A DNA stretch of 53,262 nucleotides from Clostridia bacterium (lineage in GTDB: Bacteria; Bacillota; Clostridia; Oscillospirales; CAG-272), in the NCBI GenBank assembly GCA_017456895.1, contig JAFTIN010000023.1:1-53262 (forward strand), written 5' to 3'. Shown here piece after piece: positions 19,546-27,498 of the stretch. The notes beneath the pieces were generated by a model, which was given only the letters and a program-made list of their open reading frames with translations, searched no databases and had not been told where the DNA came from. A program made the translations under genes and the position numbers. Within the stretch, counting starts at the first letter, position 1. Every line of letters begins with the position of its first letter.

Positions 19546-20180
19546 TTTGCCCTACCCGTCTCAAGCTCAAGCTCGGCAAGACCACTCTTATGGAGAAGAT
19601 AAGCGCCGGCAAGAAGCGCTCCCTGACCTACTACGTTAACGCCCTCGGCGATCCAGTTCATAGCCGCCTCGGCAAAGTCCTTAGAGGAAAGGTAGCCCAT
19701 ACCGAGAGAGCAAACGAAGGATACCGCAAAGACGGCTATAAGCCAAGGCTTCTTAAGCTTAACCGACAAGATAGCAAGCACGGTGTCGAGGATACCGAGT
19801 CCCGCAACCATAAGACCGACGAAAACGAAGGTGCCCTTGAACAGAGGCGGAGCAACCGCCAAAAGCGCGCTCTTTTCCTTCTGGTTATAGCAAATCATCG
19901 CAAGAATTCCGACACCCGCAAGGACGAAGCCGATGGACTGCACCGGGAAAAACATAGCGTTGAGCGCCTCAAAGTCGCAAGCGCCTGCCGCGTAAAGCAG
20001 CTTGTAGGTTGCCTTGAGTCCGCCGGCGAGGATGATATCGATAGTGCCGGCCGCAAATAAGGCAAAAGCACCCTTGCTCATTTTGTTATAGAGATCGCGC
20101 ATCAGTATGACCGACGCGATGGCAAAGCAGATTACGGGTATGTAATCCACAAGCGCCATGGAAACAGAGAAGTCTTTCAT
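19542..20180 (-). CDS. Multi-pass membrane protein
   Basis: 212 residues with about six or seven hydrophobic segments (for example VDYIPVICFAIASVILM, ALFAAGTIDIILAGG, FVFVGLMVAGLGILDTVLAIL, WLIAVFAVSFVCSLGMGYL). Short charged loops fit an integral inner-membrane protein. No transporter family is recognised. It sits between the DUF1295 gene and the unknown soluble gene, overlapping the latter by 4 nt. It could be a partner or anchor for the reductase-like proteins upstream. Confidence 0.75.
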   Translation of the reverse strand: MKDFSVSMALVDYIPVICFAIASVILMRDLYNKMSKGAFALFAAGTIDIILAGGLKATYKLLYAAGACDFEALNAMFFPVQSIGFVLAGVGILAMICYNQKEKSALLAVAPPLFKGTFVFVGLMVAGLGILDTVLAILSVKLKKPWLIAVFAVSFVCSLGMGYLSSKDFAEAAMNWIAEGVNVVGQGALLAGAYLLHKSGLAELELETGRAK

Positions 20181-20247
20181 TTTATACTCCTATAAAAAGT
20201 CACGGGCGAAGCAAGGTACAACCCGCCCCGCCCGGGTCGAAAGTCAA

Positions 20248-21057
20248 TTATTTTTTGTTGAGATGGTAGATGGGAAGGAGGGGGATTATGATGGGAGTCT
20301 TGTTTGCGTACTCGTTGTACTCCTCGTTCTCGCCGTAGCGAGCCATCTGTCTTTTCTCAAGTCTCTGCGCACCGTTAAACATGATATAAACGATGCAAAT
20401 GTAAGCAATTATTGCCATAATCCACTGTCCTGCGGTCTTATAAGCGGTGATGCCGCTTACGAACACACCTGTCCAGAAGATGATCTCACCAAGATAGTTG
20501 GGGCAACGAACGATTCTGTAAAGGCCCTTGGTAGCGACCATATCAGGGCGCTCCTTCTTCTGTGCGGACTTCTGATTATCCGCTACGGACTCAAGCACAA
20601 GACCGAGGATGGAGATAACGAAGCCGATTACGGGAAGGACAACGTCGCTCGAATCATTCCATACTCTGAAGAGCATGGGAGACACCTGAGCGGTGTAAAG
20701 GATAGATACGAATACCCAGATGGTAGCGAGAACAAAGACGGGCATCTTCTTCTCGTTGTTTTTCTTAAGAGTATCCTTAGCGACGTCAGTCTTTTTGAAG
20801 GAGACGTTCTTAAGCTCTCTTACAAGAAGGAAGCTGGAAAGACGCACGCCGTATGCGATGAAGAGCGCGGTCATAGCAAGAACGATCCATACGGGAGTAT
20901 TTGTGGGATTTACAAGGTACATAATAAGTACCGCGATACCGCCGCCCGCGATAGCAAAACCGTAACCGATAGAGAGGAAGTATACGAACTTATAGAATCC
21001 TACGGCGCACATTACAGCGCAGACCGCAAGGAGTATTCCGAGAAGTGACCAAGGCAT
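20248..21057 (-). CDS. DUF1295 / steroid 5-alpha-reductase-like membrane protein
   Basis: 269 residues with six or more membrane helices. The C-terminal part, with GLYRIVRCPNYLGEIIFWTGVF, matches the DUF1295 / steroid 5-alpha-reductase C-terminal fold, related also to isoprenylcysteine methyltransferases; the RxPNYxGE signature is the NADPH- or SAM-site segment of that superfamily. A likely role is reduction of a lipid or isoprenoid double bond, but methyl transfer cannot be excluded. It is 1 nt from the SDR gene, so they are co-translated. Confidence 0.85.
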   Translation of the reverse strand: MPWSLLGILLAVCAVMCAVGFYKFVYFLSIGYGFAIAGGGIAVLIMYLVNPTNTPVWIVLAMTALFIAYGVRLSSFLLVRELKNVSFKKTDVAKDTLKKNNEKKMPVFVLATIWVFVSILYTAQVSPMLFRVWNDSSDVVLPVIGFVISILGLVLESVADNQKSAQKKERPDMVATKGLYRIVRCPNYLGEIIFWTGVFVSGITAYKTAGQWIMAIIAYICIVYIMFNGAQRLEKRQMARYGENEEYNEYANKTPIIIPLLPIYHLNKK

Positions 21058-21058
21058 A

Positions 21059-21925
21059 TCAGTTTGCCTCCTTTCCGAAGTAGCTCTTTATGTATTCCTT
21101 GAAGCTCTTGTCTCCGACTGCGGTGTCACCCACAAGGTCGTGGCTGAGAGTCCACTTGGAGAAGAGGATGATATCGTGCTTTCCTGCCTTCTTGATTTTG
21201 GGAAGGTTTGCAAGAATACCGAAGAGCCAGATAGGAGCCCACTTGATCTTGAGGGGCTTCTCCGCAGCCTCAAAGCACATAGCCGCCATCTCTTCGTAGG
21301 TGTAGGTCTCCTTACCGCCTACGTTATAGGACACGTTGGTGTCGCACATATGGTCAACAATAAATCTTGCAAAGTCGGGGCAGTCAACAACGTTGGCCTT
21401 AACGCCGCCAAATCCCTTAAGCAGCTGCATCTCACCCTTATCAACGTAGGGCTTGAACACCTTTGCTATATCGTAGAAGTAGCCGGTGGGACGGTAGATC
21501 ACCCAGTCCATATCTCCCTTCTTAATCTCCTCCTCAACGAGGTACTTAGCGTGGAGCATGGGAACCTTCTCAGCGCCCTTCTCATCGCAGGAAATAACGG
21601 ATACGTAATTGAACTTCTTAACTCCGGCAGCCTTTGCCTCCTCGTAGATGTTCATATTACCCTTGTGATCGATATCATATGCGGTAAAACGGGTGGACGC
21701 GCCGGTAAGACCTACTGTAGATATCACAACGTCGGCTCCGTCACAGGTTCCCTTAAGAGTATCGGGGTTGGTAGCATCGATCTTTACGAAGGTGTATTTA
21801 CCCTCGGTGCCGTCCACCTTGCCCTCCTTCAAGTCGAGTGCGACGATCTCGTGACCGTCGTCGGCAAGACACTTGAGTATATCGGCGCCAAGATTACCAA
21901 AAGCGCCTGCAAGTACAACTTTCAT
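21059..21925 (-). CDS. NmrA-like / SDR NAD(P)-binding oxidoreductase
   Basis: 288 residues. The N-terminal Rossmann motif VVLAGAFGNLGADILK and the acidic strand end EIVALDLKEG mark an atypical extended SDR of the NmrA/UDP-sugar epimerase-like group. YRPTGYFYDIAKVF replaces the classical YxxxK catalytic region. It may reduce a ketone or act as a redox sensor. Its place between the DUF1295 protein and the flavin reductase, on one transcript, suggests a multi-step reduction of one hydrophobic substrate. Confidence 0.85.
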   Translation of the reverse strand: MKVVLAGAFGNLGADILKCLADDGHEIVALDLKEGKVDGTEGKYTFVKIDATNPDTLKGTCDGADVVISTVGLTGASTRFTAYDIDHKGNMNIYEEAKAAGVKKFNYVSVISCDEKGAEKVPMLHAKYLVEEEIKKGDMDWVIYRPTGYFYDIAKVFKPYVDKGEMQLLKGFGGVKANVVDCPDFARFIVDHMCDTNVSYNVGGKETYTYEEMAAMCFEAAEKPLKIKWAPIWLFGILANLPKIKKAGKHDIILFSKWTLSHDLVGDTAVGDKSFKEYIKSYFGKEAN

Positions 21926-21938
21926 TTACATTTTCTCC

Positions 21939-22868
21939 TTATTTCTTATTCTTTTCTTTCGCTCTCTTGTCGTTGATTATCTTCATATGCTCCGCGGTGA
22001 CGAGCTCGACACCGTTTTCCTTTGCCCAGCTTACACATCCTTTAAGGACGAGGGGAAGGAATACACGCGGAACACCGAGTATGGTCATAAGAGCATCATC
22101 GGTGAACTTTATCTTATCGTCAGCTCTGTCTGCAGCGTAGCGTACAGACTCAAGAGATGCCTGACGCATCTGGAGAAGCTCGGCTCTCATGCGTGTCTTT
22201 CTGTGGAACCAGAAGTTCTTGCTGTCACGGTAGCCGTAATCTACGGGAAGCGCGGGGAAATCCTTCGCGCGTACTCCGTTGATGATAGCATCCGCATACT
22301 TCTTTTTCATGAGGATCTTGTCGATCTTTAAGATGAAGTGAGCGCCAAACTTACTCGTGATACCGTTGAAATCATGGTAGGGACCCTCGTAGCCGTTCAG
22401 CTCACCGGGAAGATCCTTGTCCGCGCCGTCAAGCTCGCGTACCCAGGTGCACTCGATGACCTCGATGGCATCGGTCAGGACCATGGGGCGTACATCCTCG
22501 GGATTCTCCTCCTCAATAAGGCTCTTCTCAAGCTTGAAATTGCACTTGGGCATTTTCTCGGAGGGCTTGTCACCCGGCCAGGAGAGCTTTACCGCCTCCT
22601 TGAAGGTTGCGGGCTTGTCGTCGATAAAGTTGATCGCGCACTTTCCGTTTCTGAGAATATTCTGCGCGGTGTTCGACGAGTTACGGCAGGAGAGGAGCAT
22701 AGCGTAATAGTCCTTGCCTGCAACGTAGTAAGGCTGCACGAGGGAGTAAGGGCCGAGGTTAGTCGTGCCGTCCTCGCAGATCGTGCTGATAATGACTGTG
22801 GGCATCGGGAAGAACAACGAGGTCTGATAGAAGTTGTCTACGATGCGAAGATTTTCAAAACTACTCAT
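21939..22868 (-). CDS. Flavin reductase-like protein with C-terminal PCP_red-like domain
   Basis: 309 residues. Residues 1-200 are a flavin reductase / FMN-binding split-barrel domain (FPMPTVIISTICEDGTTNLGPYSLV, then SCRNSSNTAQNILRNGKCAINFI). The last 60 residues (FTDDALMTILGVPRVFLPLVLKGCVSWAKENG then ITEE-like HMKIIND) look like the PCP_red domain found at the C-terminus of protochlorophyllide reductase subunits and a few other proteins. The fusion is unusual. As second gene of the TetR cluster it probably supplies or uses reduced flavin. Confidence 0.8.
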   Translation of the reverse strand: MSSFENLRIVDNFYQTSLFFPMPTVIISTICEDGTTNLGPYSLVQPYYVAGKDYYAMLLSCRNSSNTAQNILRNGKCAINFIDDKPATFKEAVKLSWPGDKPSEKMPKCNFKLEKSLIEEENPEDVRPMVLTDAIEVIECTWVRELDGADKDLPGELNGYEGPYHDFNGITSKFGAHFILKIDKILMKKKYADAIINGVRAKDFPALPVDYGYRDSKNFWFHRKTRMRAELLQMRQASLESVRYAADRADDKIKFTDDALMTILGVPRVFLPLVLKGCVSWAKENGVELVTAEHMKIINDKRAKEKNKK

Positions 22869-22886
22869 TTTCGTTTCTCCTTTATA

Positions 22887-23405
22887 TTATTTTATTATTG
22901 ATTCCAAAACCGAGTACACCTCGTCAAAATCCCTCTCCTCCATCGTCCAGGCGATAAGGGATTCGGCAATAAACTCCGCGGTAAAATCCGGGTTTTTCCC
23001 TATTTTACTCGACACGGGTGCCACTATCGAGGCGATCTGACCTCTCAAAGTCCTGTGGTACTCCGAGTGTGAGGTGTTAAAGCTCTTTGCCGCCTCATGG
23101 TCGGAAAAGAGTGAAATGTGAGCCTTCTTGAATTCCGAAAGAGCGTCGTATACCGCAAAGAGGACTCCTCTCGGTGTCCTGTCCTTCGGTGACCTCATCT
23201 TATCAAGCGCCACCCTCCAATCCTCGAGCATAAACGAAGCTATGAGCATATCCTTGGACTTAAAGTAATTATACACGGTACCTATTCCGATACCGGTAGC
23301 TGCAGCAACAGAGCGTATCGTCGTTCCCTCGTATCCTCTCTCATCAAGCTGTCTTTTCGTCTCGCGCAGCAGCTCTTCTCTTACGTTCTCAATTATCTTT
23401 GGCAT
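22887..23405 (-). CDS. TetR-family transcriptional regulator
   Basis: 172 residues. The N-terminal helix-turn-helix (TIRSVAAATGIGIGTVYNYFKSKDML, residues 28-54) is a textbook TetR DNA-binding region; the C-terminal ligand domain is variable. It is first in the minus-strand cluster, and a 14-bp palindrome overlaps its leader, so it probably represses its own operon until a small hydrophobic ligand binds. Confidence 0.93.
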   Translation of the reverse strand: MPKIIENVREELLRETKRQLDERGYEGTTIRSVAAATGIGIGTVYNYFKSKDMLIASFMLEDWRVALDKMRSPKDRTPRGVLFAVYDALSEFKKAHISLFSDHEAAKSFNTSHSEYHRTLRGQIASIVAPVSSKIGKNPDFTAEFIAESLIAWTMEERDFDEVYSVLESIIK

Positions 23406-23419
23406 TAGATCTCCTTTTT

Positions 23420-23474
23420 ATGAACACGTTCATTTCCATTATAAATTATACTCTTTCATTTATTAAAAGTCAAG
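23420..23474 (-). promoter_or_regulatory. Promoter and operator of the TetR operon
   Basis: On the minus strand, TTGACT (23469-23474) and TATAAT (23445-23450) are 18 bp apart. Downstream lies the palindrome ATGAACACGTTCAT (23420-23433; arms ATGAAC/GTTCAT), between the start site and the ribosome site AAAGGAG. Position and symmetry suit an autoregulatory TetR operator. Confidence 0.7.
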
Positions 23475-23625
23475 TATTTCTGATATTTTTTTAACAATCT
23501 TTTTCAGAAAAAGAATAATTTCTATATATCCGCACGATCATTGCCTTTGGTCAAGCGTACATCTTGGAAGCGGATTTTTCTATATATCAGAAGACACCGA
23601 TCCTCTCGGCGTTTTTACATCAGAA

Positions 23626-23655
23626 AAGGGAGTGACAGATCGATGTCACTCCCTT
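23626..23655 (-). terminator. Terminator after the alpha/beta hydrolase gene
   Basis: AAGGGAGTGACA (23626-23637) pairs with TGTCACTCCCTT (23644-23655), a perfect 12-bp stem. It follows the minus-strand gene ending at 23677 and is flanked by CCCTTTT on the minus strand. Confidence 0.8.
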
Positions 23656-23676
23656 CGCCCTTTTACGAGCCTGTAT

Positions 23677-24441
23677 TTATTTAACAAAATCTACGATAGC
23701 GCTCACAGTCTGCTTGATCTGCCTTGTACCTGTCACGGTCGCCTCTGAATCGGTGTCCTGCAGACCGTACATACCAAAGCCGGAGTGGTTAGCTCCCTCG
23801 AGCACGATCTCAACGTATCCCTCGGGAAGCTTATCCTTGGACCCGTGGTACTTCTTCTGATCAAGGATAGAGTCGAGCTCACCGTAAATTGACAGTACCT
23901 TAAGACCGCTATTTGTGAGATCCTTATCGGTGTAGGCACCCATAAGTATAAGTCCCTTATACCCCTCGGCATTCTTCGCAAGGAAGGAAGCAGCGGCCTT
24001 GCCGCCGTCGCCGTGTCCCGCGATATACCAATCCTCAACGAAGAAGAGCTGCTCCTTTATTCCGTTTGCCGCGGTAGACTTAAGTATAGGCATATTGAAG
24101 GGCATCTCAACGAGAACCGCAGCTATTCCCTCCTCTGCGAGCGCTCTTATAAAAGGAACATACGCCGCAGCCTCGACCTTGGTCTCGGGATAGAAGATAA
24201 CGCCTGCGACGATCTCGTCGGGAAGATATGCGGTAGCACCGCCGTTAAGCTCTCTTATCTCGATCTCCTCCGTTACCTCGGGGAGGAAGGAGTCTATCGC
24301 GTCGGTGTCCGCGCGGTAGTAATCATTAGTATATATCGCAAAACAAGCAAAGACAAATACGAGAGCAACAAAGGACGCGATAAGAATCTTTTCGTTGCGC
24401 TCTATTCTTCTTTCTCTCATTTTTCTGCTGACTCTAAACAT
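23677..24441 (-). CDS. Membrane-anchored alpha/beta-hydrolase-fold protein lacking the Ser nucleophile
   Basis: 254 residues. A basic N-terminus and one hydrophobic segment (residues 18-37) anchor an extracytoplasmic alpha/beta hydrolase domain of the Abhydrolase_5 (PF12695) kind. Family landmarks are clear: WYIAG, LILMGAY, LSIYGELDSI with the acid, and LEGANHSGFGMYGLQ with the His. The nucleophile elbow, GHSLGG in relatives, reads Gly142-His-Gly-Asp-Gly-Gly, so the Ser position (144) is Gly. Codon GGC is one change from AGC (Ser). It may be a non-catalytic binding protein, use another chemistry, or be decaying. Its own promoter lies upstream. Confidence 0.85.
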   Translation of the reverse strand: MFRVSRKMRERRIERNEKILIASFVALVFVFACFAIYTNDYYRADTDAIDSFLPEVTEEIEIRELNGGATAYLPDEIVAGVIFYPETKVEAAAYVPFIRALAEEGIAAVLVEMPFNMPILKSTAANGIKEQLFFVEDWYIAGHGDGGKAAASFLAKNAEGYKGLILMGAYTDKDLTNSGLKVLSIYGELDSILDQKKYHGSKDKLPEGYVEIVLEGANHSGFGMYGLQDTDSEATVTGTRQIKQTVSAIVDFVK

Positions 24442-24474
24442 ATGTAAGCACCTCTTCTGCCGTACTGTCTATAT

Positions 24475-24503
24475 ATTTTATCACATTACTCTGTGTTTTT
24501 CAA
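24475..24503 (-). promoter_or_regulatory. Promoter of the alpha/beta hydrolase gene
   Basis: Minus strand TTGAAA (24498-24503) and TAAAAT (24475-24480), spacer 17 bp, about 35 bp before the ATG at 24441. Confidence 0.6.
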
Positions 24504-24526
24504 CACATTTCGATAATTTTTCGCTA

Positions 24527-25084
24527 TTATTTGAATTTGAGTCCGTCGGAAAACGCCTTGCCGACCACCTCGCCGATGACGCGATAGGTGTGATTTGCCG
24601 AATCGTAGGTTATGGGACGGAGCTTATCCGGATCTATCTTTCCATCTGTGAGGACCGACTCGTCACAACACACGTTCACTATCTCGCCGACAAGCCTGCA
24701 GGTATCTGCATCATAGCTTTTGACAAGACATTCGACGGTCATGGGTAACTCAAGAATGATGGGAGCGTCAACGAAATTACTCTTCACGGTAGTGAGGCCG
24801 CATTTTTGCAGCTTGTTCTCGATCTTGTTTCCGCTAACGATTCCGACGTAGTCGCACTCCCCTACGTAGTCGGCGGTAGCCATGCTTACGGTGAAGGCTC
24901 CGCGGCTTAAGAAATTGGCTGTAGTCTTGTGATCCGCGCTGACACAGATGGTTATCTCGTTCTCCTCACTTATACCGCCCCATGCAGCATTCATAGCGTT
25001 GGGCGTTCCGTACTCGTCATAGGTGCCGATAATAAACACGGGCATAGGGTAAACCATAGGCTTGACACCAAAATTCCTTCTCAT
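24527..25084 (-). CDS. Flavin reductase family protein
   Basis: 185 residues from the ATG at 25084, which has an AGAGGA ribosome site; a longer frame upstream overlaps the deaminase gene and lacks support. KPMVYPMPVFIIGTYDEYGTPNAMNAAWGG and TANFLSRGAFTVSMA are typical of FMN-binding flavin reductase-like proteins. It probably binds FMN and passes electrons from NAD(P)H to an acceptor that cannot be named. It lies 25 nt downstream of a cytidine deaminase gene and at the tail of the microcompartment operon. Confidence 0.9.
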   Translation of the reverse strand: MRRNFGVKPMVYPMPVFIIGTYDEYGTPNAMNAAWGGISEENEITICVSADHKTTANFLSRGAFTVSMATADYVGECDYVGIVSGNKIENKLQKCGLTTVKSNFVDAPIILELPMTVECLVKSYDADTCRLVGEIVNVCCDESVLTDGKIDPDKLRPITYDSANHTYRVIGEVVGKAFSDGLKFK

Positions 25085-25109
25085 TCTTTTGTCCTCTTGA
25101 TCTATATTA

Positions 25110-25517
25110 TTAAAACTCTTTTCTTCCCCACCAGTCGGGCATAAGCTCGCCGAGTCTGACAGTCGCATAGCTCTCCTTATCGGTGAGTATCTCAATGTCC
25201 CCACTGTTCTTCGAGAGCTGCATCATAAGCTCGCGGCAGGCTCCGCAGGGAGAGCCGACGCTGCCGTCCGTCATAACCGCAACGACCTTATCGATCTCGC
25301 TCTCTCCATTAGTGATCATATTTGCTATAGCATTTCTCTCCGCGCACATTCCGAGCGAGCACGCGGTGTCAATACATACGCCGACGTATATATTACCCGC
25401 CTTTGTCAGAATAGCCGCGCCAACTCCACCCGCGTCGACAAAAGGTGAGATCCTCCTGCCGTTTTGCACCTCGGTGGCCTTTTCATATAATACGTCCCAG
25501 ATGTTCATATTATTCAC
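25110..25517 (-). CDS. Cytidine deaminase family protein
   Basis: 135 residues. The zinc site is complete: CAERNAI (Cys-Ala-Glu) and PCGACRE (Pro-Cys-x-x-Cys). Length and the ending WWG-R-K fit tetrameric cytidine deaminase or the blasticidin-S deaminase side of the family. It would deaminate cytidine or an analogue. Start may be the second ATG (25508). No link to the microcompartment genes just upstream is evident. Confidence 0.88.
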   Translation of the reverse strand: MNNMNIWDVLYEKATEVQNGRRISPFVDAGGVGAAILTKAGNIYVGVCIDTACSLGMCAERNAIANMITNGESEIDKVVAVMTDGSVGSPCGACRELMMQLSKNSGDIEILTDKESYATVRLGELMPDWWGRKEF

Positions 25518-25550
25518 GTTTCCTTAGGGGCCGTGTATCACTTTCCCCTA

Positions 25551-25844
25551 TCAGAGAAGGTGTACGGGGAGCTCTGTGCCGAGTCCGTAGCGCACAAATC
25601 CGTCGGGGCGACTTGCCTCGTTTTTATCCTTGGCCTTCTTTACCTCGGGCTTCTTTACGGGAGCCTTTTTGGTTTTGGGAGCCGTGTTCTTCTTAGGCTC
25701 CTCCTTAAGAGAGGCAACCTTCTTTATCTCTTCCTTTTTCGGAGTCTCGACGATCTCGCTGTGCTCCATATCCGGAGCCGAGACAGATACCTTGGAGTAG
25801 CCGTTGTTAGTCACTCTTTTAAGTGCATTCTTACCTATTGGCAT
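25551..25844 (-). CDS. Small basic disordered partner of the ParA-type ATPase (McdB-like candidate)
   Basis: 97 residues. A short conserved-looking head (MPIGKNALKRVTNNGYSKV and SAPDMEHS) leads into a Lys/Pro/Glu/Ala-rich low-complexity stretch (residues 33-77) and a structured-looking tail (DGFVRYGLGTELPVHLL). No known domain. Its ATG lies 14 nt inside the ParA gene, with AAGGAG in the ParA coding end, so translation is coupled. Established: ParA-type positioning ATPases work with a small adaptor (ParB, McdB), and McdB proteins are often charged and disordered. Inference: this is the adaptor linking ParA to the microcompartment. Confidence 0.8.
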   Translation of the reverse strand: MPIGKNALKRVTNNGYSKVSVSAPDMEHSEIVETPKKEEIKKVASLKEEPKKNTAPKTKKAPVKKPEVKKAKDKNEASRPDGFVRYGLGTELPVHLL

Positions 25845-26622
25845 ACTGAATTATCTCCTTTGCAAGCTTGGTATATTCAATAGCACTGCGGCTATATCTC
25901 TTGTACGCTACGACGGGCTGGCTGTTGTCCTGCGCCCACTCGATAGCCGAATCAATTCTTACGTAGGTGTTAAAGAGCCTTGCCGCCTCGAACTCGCGGA
26001 GAGTCTCGAGAGTCTGCTTGAAGTAGCTCTTTCTCTCATCCGCCTTAGTTATGGCAATGCCCATTACCTCGAGCTTCGGGTTAAGGGCTTTTACCTGACC
26101 TATAAAGTCAAACATATTGGCAAGGCCGAACAGTCCCCACGGACTTGCCTCTACCGGTATGATCACGTGATCGGAAACTGTGAGTATATTCATCACCCAG
26201 CCGCCGAGTGTAGGCGGCGCATCTATAAGGATAAAATCGTAGTATCCCCTGGCAATAATCGGCGAGAGACACTTTCTCAAAATGAACTCTCTTTGCCACT
26301 TGGTGAAGAGCTCGTATTCTATTCCGCTCATCAGTGATGAAGAAGGAATGATGTCGAGATTCTCGTACTGCGTCGGGGCAACGTAGTCCGACAGATCCTT
26401 CTCACCCTTTACGGCGTTATATATGTTTTTCTCCTCGGTAGCAAAGCCGAGAGCCCTATCCTCATCAAAGAAGGAAAGGGTCAAATTAAGCTGCATATCT
26501 CCGTCGATAAGTAATACACGCTTACCCGCCTTAGCCATAGCCAGACCTACGTTGGAGCAAGTTGTGGTCTTACCGCTGCCACCCTTGTTGTTGGCAAATG
26601 CAATAACAGAAGTTCTGCTCAT
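25831..26622 (-). CDS. ParA/McdA-like ATPase in the microcompartment operon
   Basis: 263 residues, ParA/MinD-type deviant Walker ATPase. KGGSGKT is at residues 13-19, the A' motif is LLIDGDMQLN near 37-46, and Walker B is FILIDAPP near 130. The signature Lys before the P-loop is present, unlike in classical cyanobacterial McdA. It has no N-terminal HTH, so it is the small class Ib type. It starts 2 nt after the EutP/PduV-like GTPase stop and overlaps the small basic gene by 14 nt; no parS-like site is seen. Context suggests positioning of microcompartments on the nucleoid rather than DNA segregation. Confidence 0.9.
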   Translation of the reverse strand: MSRTSVIAFANNKGGSGKTTTCSNVGLAMAKAGKRVLLIDGDMQLNLTLSFFDEDRALGFATEEKNIYNAVKGEKDLSDYVAPTQYENLDIIPSSSLMSGIEYELFTKWQREFILRKCLSPIIARGYYDFILIDAPPTLGGWVMNILTVSDHVIIPVEASPWGLFGLANMFDFIGQVKALNPKLEVMGIAITKADERKSYFKQTLETLREFEAARLFNTYVRIDSAIEWAQDNSQPVVAYKRYSRSAIEYTKLAKEIIQYANR

Positions 26623-26624
26623 TT

Positions 26625-27071
26625 TTAGCTATTCTCCTTTTGATCTTCCTCGCTAAGATAGTCGAGGAGCTTGTCTACACCCTCGCCCGTAACGGCGCTT
26701 AAAGGGAATATTTTCTTACAGCCCGCAAGCCTCAGCCACCTCTCAACGCGCTCGACGTTGGCGTCCGGCTTATCTATACCGGAAATGATGCCCACGACCT
26801 CGCGGTTTACAAGACTGGTAATACATGGGGAGAAGATGGAGTACGGCTCGTTGGCGCTGAGGACAAGACCGACAACGTCAGCCTCGTATGAGTAGAGCGC
26901 TAAAGCTCCGCTCGTCTGCCTGAGCTCGGTGTACTCACCGGGCGTGTCGATGATGGTGTCCATATAGTTTACGTACTGCGTCTTGAAGTATTTGATCTCC
27001 TCGCCGCGCAGCGCCTGAGTAAGAGTGGTCTTGCCTGCCGCAACCCTTCCTATCAGTATTATCTTTTTCAT
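26625..27071 (-). CDS. EutP/PduV-family GTPase
   Basis: 148 residues. The P-loop GRVAAGKT is at residues 8-15, IDTPGEY is the G3-like region (Asp-Thr-Pro-Gly), and SGIDKPDAN stands at the NKxD position. EutP and PduV are associated with microcompartments, and PduV has been reported on the shell and linked to its movement. Here it is 3 nt from the EutS/PduU-like shell gene and 2 nt from parA. Those junctions make a shell-GTPase-ATPase-adaptor module. Confidence 0.9.
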   Translation of the reverse strand: MKKIILIGRVAAGKTTLTQALRGEEIKYFKTQYVNYMDTIIDTPGEYTELRQTSGALALYSYEADVVGLVLSANEPYSIFSPCITSLVNREVVGIISGIDKPDANVERVERWLRLAGCKKIFPLSAVTGEGVDKLLDYLSEEDQKENS

Positions 27072-27074
27072 ATC

Positions 27075-27434
27075 TTAGGTCTTGGTTATCTCACAGCAGG
27101 TGTATCCGAGCTTGTTGATAACGTACTCTCTTATGGCCGTGAAGGCCGACTCGACCGAGGATACGCTGCCGGAAATGATGAGTGTGCCGGTGAATCTGTC
27201 GACAAAGCCGATATCCGCGCCCGAGGACTTGATAGCTATATCAGCCGCGATGACCGCACTCTCTGCAGGGGATATGGTAAGTACTCCGATAGCAGAGCGC
27301 GTATAGTCAGTCTTGGGATCAAGACCGAGCTTTGTGTACAGAACGTCATCGGGGTTGGCGATAATGTGACAGAGAGTCACCTGCTTACCGGGAACGAGCT
27401 CCTGCACAATTCTCATTTTTTCTCTAAGTTCCAT
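27075..27434 (-). CDS. EutS/PduU-like circularly permuted BMC-H shell protein
   Basis: 119 residues from the ATG at 27434 behind GGAGG. IVQELVPGKQVTLCHIIANP is the hallmark N-terminus of EutS/PduU, which forms a beta-barrel over the hexamer pore; GVLTISPAESAVIAADIAIKSSGADIGFVDRFTGTLIISGSVSSVE is the permuted BMC fold. It should form hexameric shell tiles with a capped pore. In Pdu systems PduU is reported to contact PduV; here the GTPase is the next gene. Confidence 0.93.
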   Translation of the reverse strand: MELREKMRIVQELVPGKQVTLCHIIANPDDVLYTKLGLDPKTDYTRSAIGVLTISPAESAVIAADIAIKSSGADIGFVDRFTGTLIISGSVSSVESAFTAIREYVINKLGYTCCEITKT

Positions 27435-27498
27435 TTTTCCTCCGAAATATGTAAACAAATATTATTATTATTTTCTTTAGTTATCTATCAAGTGGCCT

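Noticed and set aside
20158..22331. Long plus-strand frames opposite the TetR cluster
   Set aside because: They are antisense shadows of the DUF1295, SDR and flavin reductase genes, without domains or start signals.
25831..26622. Plasmid or chromosomal partition locus
   Set aside because: No ParB with HTH, no parS-like repeats and no replication gene; the gene is embedded in the shell operon.
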